Shown here: piece by piece, positions 46,855 through 54,285 of the stretch
How positions within the stretch are numbered: position 1 is the first letter of the stretch
How the letters are laid out: every line of letters starts with the position of its first letter
Assembly: GCA_013389115.1 (NCBI GenBank)
Contig: JACADY010000014.1
Span: 16,659 to 80,658 of the forward strand
Direction: 5' to 3'
Source: Alphaproteobacteria bacterium
GTDB taxonomy: Bacteria > Pseudomonadota > Alphaproteobacteria > Micropepsales > Micropepsaceae
DNA length: 64,000 nt
Notes under the pieces: generated by a model
Database searches by the model: none
What the model saw: the letters and a program-made list of their open reading frames with translations, nothing else
Told to the model about the DNA's origin: nothing
Made by a program: the position numbers and the translations under genes

Positions 46855-47465
46855 ACGCGAACGTGCGGGCCTTCGTCGCGCTCTTCGCGCTAAGCGCGAC
46901 CGCCCTCGGCGTGGCCATCTACGCGGCGCAATACCTTACTAAGCCGCCCGACGCGTTTCCGTTCATTGTGCAACGTGAGATCCATGCCGCCGAGCGGCTT
47001 GCGCTCCTCGTCCATGTGTCGATGGGCGGTCTGGCGCTCCTCGTGGGGCCGATGCAGTTCTTGCTGGCGAAGCGAACTCCAGTCTCCGCGCTCCACCGAG
47101 TCTTGGGGCGGGTCTATGTTGCAAGCGTTCTGGCGTCGGCCGCCGCTGGCGCTTGGCTGGCGCCCACGAGCTTCGGCTCGCCCGTCTCGTCCGCCGGATT
47201 TATGGCGTTGGCGATCCTGTGGCCCGCGGCGACATGGCTCGCCGTCCGCGCGGCCCGAAACGGTGACTTCGAGCGCCATCGTGTGTGGATGATCCGCTCG
47301 TACGCAATGACGTTCGCCGCCGCCACGCTCCGCGCGGAGCTTGGCGTCCTGATCTACTTCGTCGGACTTCGTTTCGAGGATGCATATCAAATCGTGGCAT
47401 GGTCCAGCTGGACGTTGAACCTCATCGCTGCCGACTGGATGCTGGCTTCGGCTCGCCGCAGATAA
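46851..47465 (+). CDS. DUF2306 membrane protein
   Basis: 204 residues with about six membrane helices. The N-terminal half resembles DUF2306: HVSMGGLALLVGPMQFL, LHRVLGRVYVASVLAS, ERHRVWMIRSYAMTFAA, all histidine/arginine positions typical of the family and suggestive of haem or metal binding. Overlaps DUF2141 (ATGA), so the pair is translationally coupled. Function unknown; the pair plus LytTR regulator forms the whole cargo between the tRNA-flank repeats. Confidence 0.85.
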   Translation: MNANVRAFVALFALSATALGVAIYAAQYLTKPPDAFPFIVQREIHAAERLALLVHVSMGGLALLVGPMQFLLAKRTPVSALHRVLGRVYVASVLASAAAGAWLAPTSFGSPVSSAGFMALAILWPAATWLAVRAARNGDFERHRVWMIRSYAMTFAAATLRAELGVLIYFVGLRFEDAYQIVAWSSWTLNLIAADWMLASARRR

Positions 47466-47491
47466 GCAACGGCCTCTGACACGGCTGACGT

Positions 47492-47717
47492 CTTTCGGCG
47501 ATCTCCGGCCCTCCGAGTAGGCGCCGCCGAATGTCAGAATTAGAACAGAACCGCCATTCAGGGGTCAGAGACGTTCACGGAGGCCATTGATGACCCCATG
47601 GATGGGACCTCGTGCTTGCCAGGCGGGACCCTCGCGCCGTCTCGGTCAACGTGACCAGTTCGTGACCGGGACCGGCGATGCGGACGGTGATAAACTTGAT
47701 ATGGCGCACCCGAAAGG
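47492..47717 (+). repeat. Diverged direct repeat, right copy, entering the tRNA-Arg 3' end
   Basis: Counterpart of 44827-45050. It begins CTTTCGGCGAT, includes TGTCAGAATT and GCCAGGCGGG blocks shared with the left copy, and ends in the 3' part of tRNA-Arg at 47702-47717. Confidence 0.75.
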
Positions 47718-47778
47718 ATTCGAACCTCTGACCCCCAGATTCGTAGTCTGGTGCTCTATCCAGCTGAGCTACGGGTGC
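47702..47778 (-). tRNA. tRNA-Arg (anticodon ACG)
   Basis: 77-base cloverleaf on the minus strand: acceptor GCACCCG pairs with CGGGTGC, D-arm GCTCAGCTGGATAGAGC, anticodon stem CCAGA/TCTGG around loop CTACGAA (anticodon ACG, read as ICG after deamination), T-arm with GGTTCGAATCC, discriminator G and encoded CCA. It would decode CGU/CGC/CGA arginine codons. Its 3' end is duplicated at 45035-45050. Confidence 0.97.
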
Positions 47779-47829
47779 CCATGACGCCGCAAGGGCCCCT
47801 GGCGGTTCCCCTTGTGCGGTAGGGCGCGG

Positions 47830-47858
47830 AAACTAGGGGGAATGGCGCCCAAGCGCAA
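47830..47858 (-). promoter_or_regulatory. Probable promoter of tRNA-Arg
   Basis: On the minus strand TTGCGC and TAGTTT are separated by 17 bases, placing the transcript start about 45 bases before the tRNA. The match to the sigma-70 consensus is moderate. Confidence 0.45.
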
Positions 47859-48016
47859 GTGCCATCTGCAGGCTTCGCGGCCCTCGATGGGTGTGGCGGG
47901 ACCTGTGCCAACGATCTCCTCTTAAGGACGGCCGGACGCGGCACGCGCCCGGGTGGGGTCTGTCTGCGCAGCATGGATGGCCCGGTCGAAGCTGGGCCAT
48001 GACAATGATGGGGAGA

Positions 48017-48120
48017 TCCTCACCCTTCGTGGGCCGCAGATGCGGCCACCTCTGGGTGAGGACCTCTATAAAATCCTCATCCTGAGGCGGCGCATCGGCG
48101 CCCTCGAAGGACGATGATGG
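48017..48120. repeat. REP-like dispersed repeat, copy 2
   Basis: Same module order as 8579-8680: CCTCACCCTTCG, a GC-rich spacer, CTGGGTGAGGACCTC, a short AT-rich part, CCTCATCCTGAGGCGGCGC, then GCGCCCTCGAAGGA. It lies between the tRNA-Arg promoter and the peptidase gene; nothing else is apparent in 47859-48211. Confidence 0.65.
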
Positions 48121-48211
48121 CGGATAAGGTGTTGGCCTGCTTTCGCCGGGTCCATGACGGTTGAGGATTCCCCCCCTTCCGCGCCGCCGCCAGGGTGATG
48201 CTCCCGCCCCT

Positions 48212-49261
48212 TCAGCCGTGCCCGATCGGCTTTCCATGCAGCTCGCGATAGGCGCGCCAGCGCCCTAAGGATTGCGCTTCAAAAACCGCGCGGCCGACCG
48301 CCCTTGTCATGACATCGGCTGCGAGCGATCCCAGCGCCAACAGGCCCAGCGCGCGCGGCTCTGGCAGCGGCATCGCCCCCGTCGACAAGGCGAACACCAC
48401 ATCGCCGTCAAATCCCGTATGGCTGGGGCGCAGCGCGCGCGCATAGCCCCCTTGCGCCATGATGGCGAGCCGCTTGGCCTCGCCAGGGCTCAGCGCCGCA
48501 TCGGTGGCGATGACGCCGATCGTCGTGTTCTCGCGCGTGCCGCCGGGGCGCTTCATGTCCTCGGGCAGCCCCAGGCTGATCCCGCCAACGGGCAAGACGG
48601 GCGGATGCTGATTGCCCATTTCGCCCTGCTGCTCAAGGGCAAAGGCCCAAAGCGTTTGCGTGCCTGGAATGACGGGCGAGCCCACCGCATTGACTGCGAC
48701 GATCGCGCCAACTGTGAACCCTTGGGCGCTGATCGCCGAGGCGGTGCCCTGCCCGCCCTTGTAGGCGCCTGCGACCGCCCCATACCCCGCGCCCGCATTG
48801 CCAAGCGTGACGCCCGCACCCGCAGCGGCACAGGCCCTAAAGCCCAGATCTCGATAAGGCGGGACCTCGCCCCAATCCTTATTTCCGCCATTCAAGAGAT
48901 CAAAGAGGATGGCCGCTGGAACAACGGGCGCAACGAGATCCGACCCGGGGATCACATATCCCCGGCCGCGGGCGGCAAGCCAGGCGGTGACACCGTCTGC
49001 CGCCGCGAGCCCATAGACCGAGCCGCCAGCGAGCACCACCGCATCGAGGCTGCCCACCAGATTATGCGGCTCGAGCGCATCGGTCTCGCGCGTGCCGGGC
49101 GCGCCGCCCATGACGGACACGCCCGCTTGAGCCCGGCCCTTTGGAAGCACGACAGTGACGCCCGTCATGACGCCTTGGTCATGCGCCTCGCCAACCTCGA
49201 TCCCTGGCACATCGGTGATGAGATTGCGGGCGCCCGTCCTCACCCATCCCTCTGGCGTCAT
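48212..49261 (-). CDS. P1-family (S58, DmpA-like) aminopeptidase
   Basis: 349 residues. N-terminal-nucleophile-type fold seen in DmpA and related self-cleaving aminopeptidases/amidases: ITDVPGIEVGEAHD at the start, VLAGGSVYGLAAADGV, GNAGAGYGAVAGAYKGGQGT around the expected processing site, and NTTIGVIATDAALSPGEAKRLA with the C-terminal family signature. Members remove N-terminal D- or beta-amino residues. Start ATG 49261 overlaps the glk stop (ATGA), so it is translated after glucokinase. Confidence 0.9.
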   Translation of the reverse strand: MTPEGWVRTGARNLITDVPGIEVGEAHDQGVMTGVTVVLPKGRAQAGVSVMGGAPGTRETDALEPHNLVGSLDAVVLAGGSVYGLAAADGVTAWLAARGRGYVIPGSDLVAPVVPAAILFDLLNGGNKDWGEVPPYRDLGFRACAAAGAGVTLGNAGAGYGAVAGAYKGGQGTASAISAQGFTVGAIVAVNAVGSPVIPGTQTLWAFALEQQGEMGNQHPPVLPVGGISLGLPEDMKRPGGTRENTTIGVIATDAALSPGEAKRLAIMAQGGYARALRPSHTGFDGDVVFALSTGAMPLPEPRALGLLALGSLAADVMTRAVGRAVFEAQSLGRWRAYRELHGKPIGHG

Positions 49262-50229
49262 GGTGCCTCTCCCGTGGCCGAAGACAGATGCGCAAGGCCC
49301 CACAGGGCCACATACTTCAAGTCTATCCGCCAAACGGGGATGCGCGCCATGATGGCGGCAAAGCGCCCCTTCGCCTCGAAACGCCTGCGGAAAAGCGCGC
49401 CGTCGAACTGATCGCCCCATTCCGGGATGATGCCGCCCGCCAGATAGATGCCGCCCCTTGCATTCAAGGTGAGCGCAAGGTCGCCCGCGACCGCGCCGAG
49501 CCAGCCGGTGAAGAGCGCAACCGCTTCCCTGGCGCGCGGATCGCCCCCCTTCCGGGCGCGGGCGGCGATCTCGCTGGGGGACAGCGCCTCTGCAGATTGC
49601 GCCCCGTCGAGCTCGCCCAAGGTTCGCCACAGAAGGGCAAGGCCAGGTCCTGAGAGCAGCCGCTCGGCCGAGACATGACCAAGGCGCGGCAGCAGATGCG
49701 CAAGAATCGCCAGTTCTCGGGCATTGGAGGGCGCCAGATCGGCATGCCCGCCTTCGCTTGCAAGCGCGTGCCAACGCCCCGCCACGCTGATCACGGCGGC
49801 CATACCGAGCCCCGTTCCCGGGCCGAGCACGGCCTTCGGGGCCTCCTTGTCGGGAAGGCCAGAGCCAATCGGCGTCACGTCATCCCCCTTGAGATGGGGT
49901 AATGATGCCGCGATGGCTTCGAAGTCGTTGCAGAGCATGATGCGGCCGGTGCCGGTGCCGGCGGCGATCTCTGCCTTCGACACGGTCCAGGGGCAGTTCG
50001 TCATCGCGATCGCGTCGCCCAGATGGGGACCAGCGGCACAGACGGCGGCGGCGCGGATGGCCGGGCGCCCCTGCGCATCAAGGTAGGCGCCAAAGGCGGC
50101 GCATGCACTTTCATAATCGCGTGTCGAAAGGACGGTGACGGGCGCCAGTCCGCGCCCCCTTGCATAGAGCGCAAAGCGGGCATTGGTGCCGCCGATATCC
50201 GCAAGGACGGTCAGGGGTTCATCGCGCAT
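49258..50229 (-). CDS. glk: Glucokinase (ROK-independent Glk family)
   Basis: Phosphorylates glucose with ATP in the cytoplasm. 323 residues: LADIGGTNARFALY phosphate-binding motif, MTNCPWTVSK, LCNDFEAIAASLP with the catalytic Asp, VLGPGTGLGMA, and ASEGGHADLAP. The length is that of E. coli Glk. It lies 21 bases downstream of the ParA-like gene on the same strand and overlaps the peptidase gene that follows. Confidence 0.95.
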   Translation of the reverse strand: MRDEPLTVLADIGGTNARFALYARGRGLAPVTVLSTRDYESACAAFGAYLDAQGRPAIRAAAVCAAGPHLGDAIAMTNCPWTVSKAEIAAGTGTGRIMLCNDFEAIAASLPHLKGDDVTPIGSGLPDKEAPKAVLGPGTGLGMAAVISVAGRWHALASEGGHADLAPSNARELAILAHLLPRLGHVSAERLLSGPGLALLWRTLGELDGAQSAEALSPSEIAARARKGGDPRAREAVALFTGWLGAVAGDLALTLNARGGIYLAGGIIPEWGDQFDGALFRRRFEAKGRFAAIMARIPVWRIDLKYVALWGLAHLSSATGEAP

Positions 50230-50250
50230 GACCCCTGCCTTATCGGGCGA

Positions 50251-50898
50251 TCAGGCCACCTTGCGCAAGACCTCGGAAGCCAGGAGGCGGATTTCGGCCG
50301 CGGCCACGGAGTGGGGATCGCTTTCAACGACGCCCAGCCCCTCCATGAGGCTTGCGGTGAAGGCGACGCGATTGCCCAGCGCCGCACGTGCCAGCGGCAC
50401 GCGGTCACGCTTGAGCTGGCTCACCAGCTCCTCGGCGTGATTGGCGCGCGCGGGCACGCGATTGAGGACGACAAGCGCGCTGCGGTTCTCTCGCGCGATC
50501 ATCTCGAGGATGGGCCGAGAGGCCCACACATCGAGCGGCGAAAGCTGACACGGCACGATGATGATATCGGCGGCGCGGATCGCGATCCTGGTCGAGGTTT
50601 CGGACTGCGGCGGGCTGTCAACGATGATGATGTCGGCATCGCGGCCCGCGCGCTGAATTTCGCTCGTCGCGCGCCAGCCGCTTGCCGGCTTCAGCGCTAT
50701 GTTGGCGTCAGGACCAAGTTTTTCCTCGCGCAAACGGAACCAGGTGGTCAGGCTCTCCTGGGGATCAAGGTCAATGAGCACCAGTTTGCGCGCCGATCCA
50801 TTCAACTGCCGACCCGCCCAGGCGCAAGCCAAATGCGCGGCGACCGAGGTCTTGCCGGAACCTCCCTTTTGCTGCGCCACGGTGATCACTAGGGCCAT
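50251..50898 (-). CDS. ParA/MinD-family ATPase
   Basis: 215 residues with a deviant Walker A QQKGGSGKTSVAAHLA, LVLIDLDPQESLTTW (switch I/A' region) and IIIVDSPPQS (Walker B). It is a small orphan ParA-like protein without a neighbouring parB. In alphaproteobacteria such genes occur in chromosomes and plasmids and position cargoes; the cargo here is unknown. Transcription probably continues into glk. Confidence 0.9.
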   Translation of the reverse strand: MALVITVAQQKGGSGKTSVAAHLACAWAGRQLNGSARKLVLIDLDPQESLTTWFRLREEKLGPDANIALKPASGWRATSEIQRAGRDADIIIVDSPPQSETSTRIAIRAADIIIVPCQLSPLDVWASRPILEMIARENRSALVVLNRVPARANHAEELVSQLKRDRVPLARAALGNRVAFTASLMEGLGVVESDPHSVAAAEIRLLASEVLRKVA

Positions 50899-50987
50899 AG
50901 ATCTTGTACCTCCCCCAGAGGTGATTCGGATCAGTTGAGTTTAACGATTGGCGGCGGCGGGTACAGTGTTTGACTGTGACGAAATCG

Positions 50988-51755
50988 TCATCTTGTCGCC
51001 ACGATGAAGACCCGACGAAATGGAAAGAGCGTGATTCCAGAAGAACTTCGCGGATAGGCCTCACGCAACTTCACGGCGAGTTCTTCAAGAAAAAGTTCGA
51101 CTTGCCTGTGATCGAGCGCGGCAAGATAGGGCGTGAGTGCCGTGCCCTTGATCCAATCGAGCACTGGATCTTCTCCGTTGAGCGCCTGGACATAGACGGT
51201 TTCCCAGATGTCGATCGATGCCGCATGCCCCTTCAAGATCTCGAAATAGGCTTCCGGCGGCAAAACAGGCTCTCGCAGGCCGAGCGCGGCCAGTTTTGAG
51301 GCCCATTTCTCGCTTTGCGCCACCTCGCGGATGATCCGGTGCGACGGCTCGTTGAAATTGCGCGGCATCTGAACCGCAAGAACGCCGCCCAGCGGCATCG
51401 TCTCCATCAGGCGCGAAAAGATCGCCCCGTGAGCGGGCACCCATTGGAAGAGCGCATTGGAAAAAATGAGGTCCTGCGGCCGGTCGGGCGACCAGGAGGC
51501 GGCATCGGCTTCACGCCAGGTGACGCCGGGCGGCCCTTCCGTGCGCGCCTTTTCCAGCCTGGCGGGAGAATTGTCGAGGCCGGTCAGCTCCGCTGCGGGA
51601 TAGCGCGCCGCCAGGAGCGCGGTCGAATTGCCCGGCCCGCAGCCAAGATCGGTGATCCGCCAGCGCTCACCCGGCGGCACACGCGCCAGCAAGTCAGCGG
51701 CGGGGCGCGTGCGCTCGCCCGCGAAGCTCAAATAGACATCCGGGTTCCAGCTCAT
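50988..51755 (-). CDS. tam: Trans-aconitate 2-methyltransferase
   Basis: 255 residues, SAM-dependent methyltransferase. MSWNPDVYLSFAGERTRPA is the typical Tam start; ITDLGCGPGNSTALLA is motif I; LIFSNALFQWVPAH and LAVQMPRNFNEPSH are family-specific. It methylates trans-aconitate, a spontaneous inhibitor of the TCA cycle. The start overlaps the end of the kinase gene (ATGA). Confidence 0.92.
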   Translation of the reverse strand: MSWNPDVYLSFAGERTRPAADLLARVPPGERWRITDLGCGPGNSTALLAARYPAAELTGLDNSPARLEKARTEGPPGVTWREADAASWSPDRPQDLIFSNALFQWVPAHGAIFSRLMETMPLGGVLAVQMPRNFNEPSHRIIREVAQSEKWASKLAALGLREPVLPPEAYFEILKGHAASIDIWETVYVQALNGEDPVLDWIKGTALTPYLAALDHRQVELFLEELAVKLREAYPRSSSGITLFPFRRVFIVATR

Positions 51756-53194
51756 GCCTCGCCCTTTTCCCGGCAGGGGATTTCCAGGCGGAAGAGCGTG
51801 CCTTCAGAACCGGTATAGACAAGCTTCAAATCGCCGCCATGGGCATGGGCGAGTTCCTTTGCGATGGCAAGGCCAAGACCGGTGCCGCCCGCACGCGCGC
51901 TGCCCGAGAATGCCTGAAACAACCTCTCCAACGCGCGCTTTGGAATGCCGGGACCATTGTCCTCTATGTCGATCATCACAATCGCGTCCGCCTTGTGCGC
52001 GCGGATCGTCAATCGCGAGGCCGGTGAGGAGGCCATCGCCTCCACGGCGTTGCGGGTAAGGTTCATCAAGATGCGGAAGAGCAGTTCGGGGTCCGCATCG
52101 ATCTCCAGGTCAAAGGGAACGAGATTCTCCAAGGCGGCGCCGCCTTCCCCTGCCCGCGCGGTCGTGCCGAACACTTCGCTGACGATGGGACGCAAGGGCA
52201 GAATGCGCCGGCGCGGCGCGGCGACATCTGTCCTTGCATATTTGAGCGTCTCGCCCGTCAAGGCGATCGCACGGTCGAGCGAGGCCATCAGGCGCGGCAC
52301 CGTCTTTTGCACCACGGGATCCTCGATCGTGGCGAGCCGGTCGGAGGCAAGCTGGGCGCTGGAGAGAATGTTGCGCAGATCATGGTTGATCTTGGCGACC
52401 GAGGTGCCGAGCGCGGCCAAATGCGCCTGATGGTGAAGGGCGGCGCGCAGATCCTGCTGCATCTCCGAGAGGGTTGCCTCTGCCTGACCAATCTCATCCA
52501 AGCGGCCGGATGGCACCATGACGCGGCGCGCATCCTCCGGGCGCTCACGGAAATCCAGCATGTTGCGCGACAGGCGCTCGATGGGCCGCACAAACACAAA
52601 GAGGATGGAGAGATAGACGAGCGCGGCCGTGATGACCGAGGTTGCGATCGAAAGGCGAAGCACGCCCCAGGCATAGGCGTACAGGTCTTCGCGAATCGCG
52701 CTGTCCTTCATGATCGCCGCGATCTCAAGCCCGCCGCCGAGGCGGGGCGCACCCGATATTCTGATCGTGCGGCCGGACGGCGCAATGAAGGCATCCACCG
52801 CATCCTCGATGAGCGTCAGCGCGTCCGTCTTGTTGAGGTCATAGACCCTGCCCACCTCGCGCGGCATTTCCTCATCGGCCAAAAAGAGCCGGCGGGTGTC
52901 GGTGCGGCGCAAGATGACCGCTTCGACGCCCGCATTCGCCAGCACTTCCTTGCGTAAGTCGGGCGAAACTTCGTTGTTCTCCGTCTCTTCAAGCGGCAGT
53001 ACCGCGATTTGCGCGGCGGCGAGGCGCTGCTCCAATAGCGCCCGGTGATGGCGCACGATCGAGGGGATGTTCACAAGGAGCGCACTCATCATCACGTAGA
53101 GGATGGTGAGCCAGAGCAGTCTCTGCGAGAGGCTGCGCGATACCGGCCCCTGAACCCATGAAAACCACGATCTGATTTCCGCCCACGCCCTCAT
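51752..53194 (-). CDS. Membrane sensor histidine kinase with HAMP
   Basis: 480 residues: membrane helices at about 22-45 and 185-210 bracket a periplasmic sensor region; HAMP follows (VRPIERLSRNMLDFRERPED). HisKA has the acceptor His in VAKINHDLRNILSSAQ, then HATPase_c (NLTRNAVEAMAS, DNGPGIP, GTGLGLAIA). This INHDLRN kinase group often lacks an adjacent regulator in alphaproteobacteria, and none is present here. It is the first gene before tam; the rpmH operon is divergent. Confidence 0.92.
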   Translation of the reverse strand: MRAWAEIRSWFSWVQGPVSRSLSQRLLWLTILYVMMSALLVNIPSIVRHHRALLEQRLAAAQIAVLPLEETENNEVSPDLRKEVLANAGVEAVILRRTDTRRLFLADEEMPREVGRVYDLNKTDALTLIEDAVDAFIAPSGRTIRISGAPRLGGGLEIAAIMKDSAIREDLYAYAWGVLRLSIATSVITAALVYLSILFVFVRPIERLSRNMLDFRERPEDARRVMVPSGRLDEIGQAEATLSEMQQDLRAALHHQAHLAALGTSVAKINHDLRNILSSAQLASDRLATIEDPVVQKTVPRLMASLDRAIALTGETLKYARTDVAAPRRRILPLRPIVSEVFGTTARAGEGGAALENLVPFDLEIDADPELLFRILMNLTRNAVEAMASSPASRLTIRAHKADAIVMIDIEDNGPGIPKRALERLFQAFSGSARAGGTGLGLAIAKELAHAHGGDLKLVYTGSEGTLFRLEIPCREKGEA

Positions 53195-53298
53195 GCGCCT
53201 CCCATAGCAGATGGCCGCAGCGCGCGCATGTTTCTTCCCGCCGTCACGAAAGCCATGCGGCGGACGGCATTCCTGATGCCTCCTTTCCCGCTCTTCGA

Positions 53299-53327
53299 TT
53301 GACTTTGATCCCTGGGGCCAGTATAGG
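53299..53327 (+). promoter_or_regulatory. Sigma-70-type promoter of the rpmH operon
   Basis: TTGACT, 17-base spacer, TATAGG. Transcription would start near 53334, leaving a leader of about 130 bases before rpmH. It is the best consensus-like promoter seen in the gap 53195-53466. Confidence 0.65.
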
Positions 53328-53466
53328 CTCCCGCTTCTTGTCGTGGGCGCAATGGCGGCATTAAGGATATGCGGCGCGAGGCACCGGCCTTGGCGACCTG
53401 CCTTTCCAGTCTGCCGGAAGCGCTCCTGGACGCGGATCTAAGATTTAAGTTTAAGGCGGCAGTGCC

Positions 53467-53601
53467 ATGAAGCGCACCTATCAACCCAGCAGACTCGTCC
53501 GCAAGCGGCGCCATGGTTTCCGCAAGCGCATGTCGACCAAGAATGGCCGGAAAATCATTGCCCGCCGCCGGACCAGCGGACGCAAGCGCCTCTCGGCCTG
53601 A
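53467..53601 (+). CDS. rpmH: 50S ribosomal protein L34
   Basis: 44 residues, the normal bacterial length, strongly basic: [20 protein letters not shown], then [14 protein letters not shown] and SGRKRLSA. First gene of the conserved rpmH-rnpA-yidD-yidC unit. The rnpA frame appears to begin inside it. Confidence 0.98.
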   Translation: MKRTYQPSRLVRKRRHGFRKRMSTKNGRKIIARRRTSGRKRLSA

Positions 53602-54004
53602 GCTGTCCGAGGAGCCTTCACGCCGCACACGCATCGTCCGCCTGCGCAAGCGGCCGGATTTTCTTAAAGCCGCAAAGGGCGCGCGGGCCAGCGTGCCCGC
53701 CTTTCTCCTGCAGATGGTCCCATCGCGCGAGGCAGGGAGTGACGCGCGATGCGGCTTTACTGTCACAAAGAAGATGGGCAACGCGGTCGCGCGCAACCGC
53801 ATCCGGCGGCGCCTGAAAGAAGTTGCACGCCAGGTGATGCCCCTTTATGCCGAGCCGGGCTGCGACTATGTTCTCGTCGGCCGGGAGGCGGCCTTGACCC
53901 GGCCCTTCCTGCTTCTTTTATCAGACTTGCGCGCGGCTCTCGCCCGGATCCAGCGCGCCTCTCTATCCCAGAACCCGGGCGGCCCGAAGAGCAGCGAGCG
54001 ATGA
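53513..54004 (+). CDS. rnpA: Ribonuclease P protein component
   Basis: Protein subunit of RNase P, which trims the 5' end of tRNAs. The core [40 protein letters not shown] (RNR motif) and [20 protein letters not shown] is typical. There is no ATG, GTG or TTG between the rpmH stop and the conserved core. The available starts (ATG 53513, ATG 53543, TTG 53558) lie inside rpmH in another frame, and the only later option is a CTG at 53603. The longest form is given; the true N-terminus may be shorter. Its stop overlaps the yidD start. Confidence 0.9.
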   Translation: MVSASACRPRMAGKSLPAAGPADASASRPELSEEPSRRTRIVRLRKRPDFLKAAKGARASVPAFLLQMVPSREAGSDARCGFTVTKKMGNAVARNRIRRRLKEVARQVMPLYAEPGCDYVLVGREAALTRPFLLLLSDLRAALARIQRASLSQNPGGPKSSER

Positions 54005-54285
54005 CCCTTTCCTCAGCCTTTCGACTCGCGGCCATCCGCCTCTTGCAGGCACCCGTGCACGTCTATCGCTATGCGCTCTCGCCGTTCCTTGCGCCGTCCT
54101 GCCGCTTCTCGCCAAGCTGTTCTGCCTATGCGCTCGAGGCGCTCGAGAGGCATGGCCCCCTCAAAGGGAGCTGGCTGGCGGTGAGGCGGATTTCCAGGTG
54201 CCACCCCTTCACTTTCCTTGGCGGTTCGTCCGGGTTCGATCCTGTGCCGCCCCGTACCCACGAGGCTGCGTGCCGGCATGAATGA
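54001..54285 (+). CDS. yidD: Membrane-insertion-associated protein YidD
   Basis: 94 residues: LLQAPVHVYRYALSPFLAP, CRFSPSCSAYALEAL (three cysteines) and RRISRCHPF are the YidD signature; it ends near GGSSGFDPVP. Helps YidC-dependent membrane insertion. Overlaps rnpA (ATGA) and yidC. Confidence 0.95.
   Translation: MTLSSAFRLAAIRLLQAPVHVYRYALSPFLAPSCRFSPSCSAYALEALERHGPLKGSWLAVRRISRCHPFTFLGGSSGFDPVPPRTHEAACRHE

Noticed and set aside
53299..53312. FNR-type box before rpmH (TTGACTTTGATCCC)
   Set aside because: Only the first half-site fits; the sequence is better explained as the -35 element of a 17-base-spaced promoter.
53191..53802. 203-codon minus-strand frame across the rpmH promoter and rnpA
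   Set aside because: It overlaps rpmH and rnpA, both secure, and has no family features.
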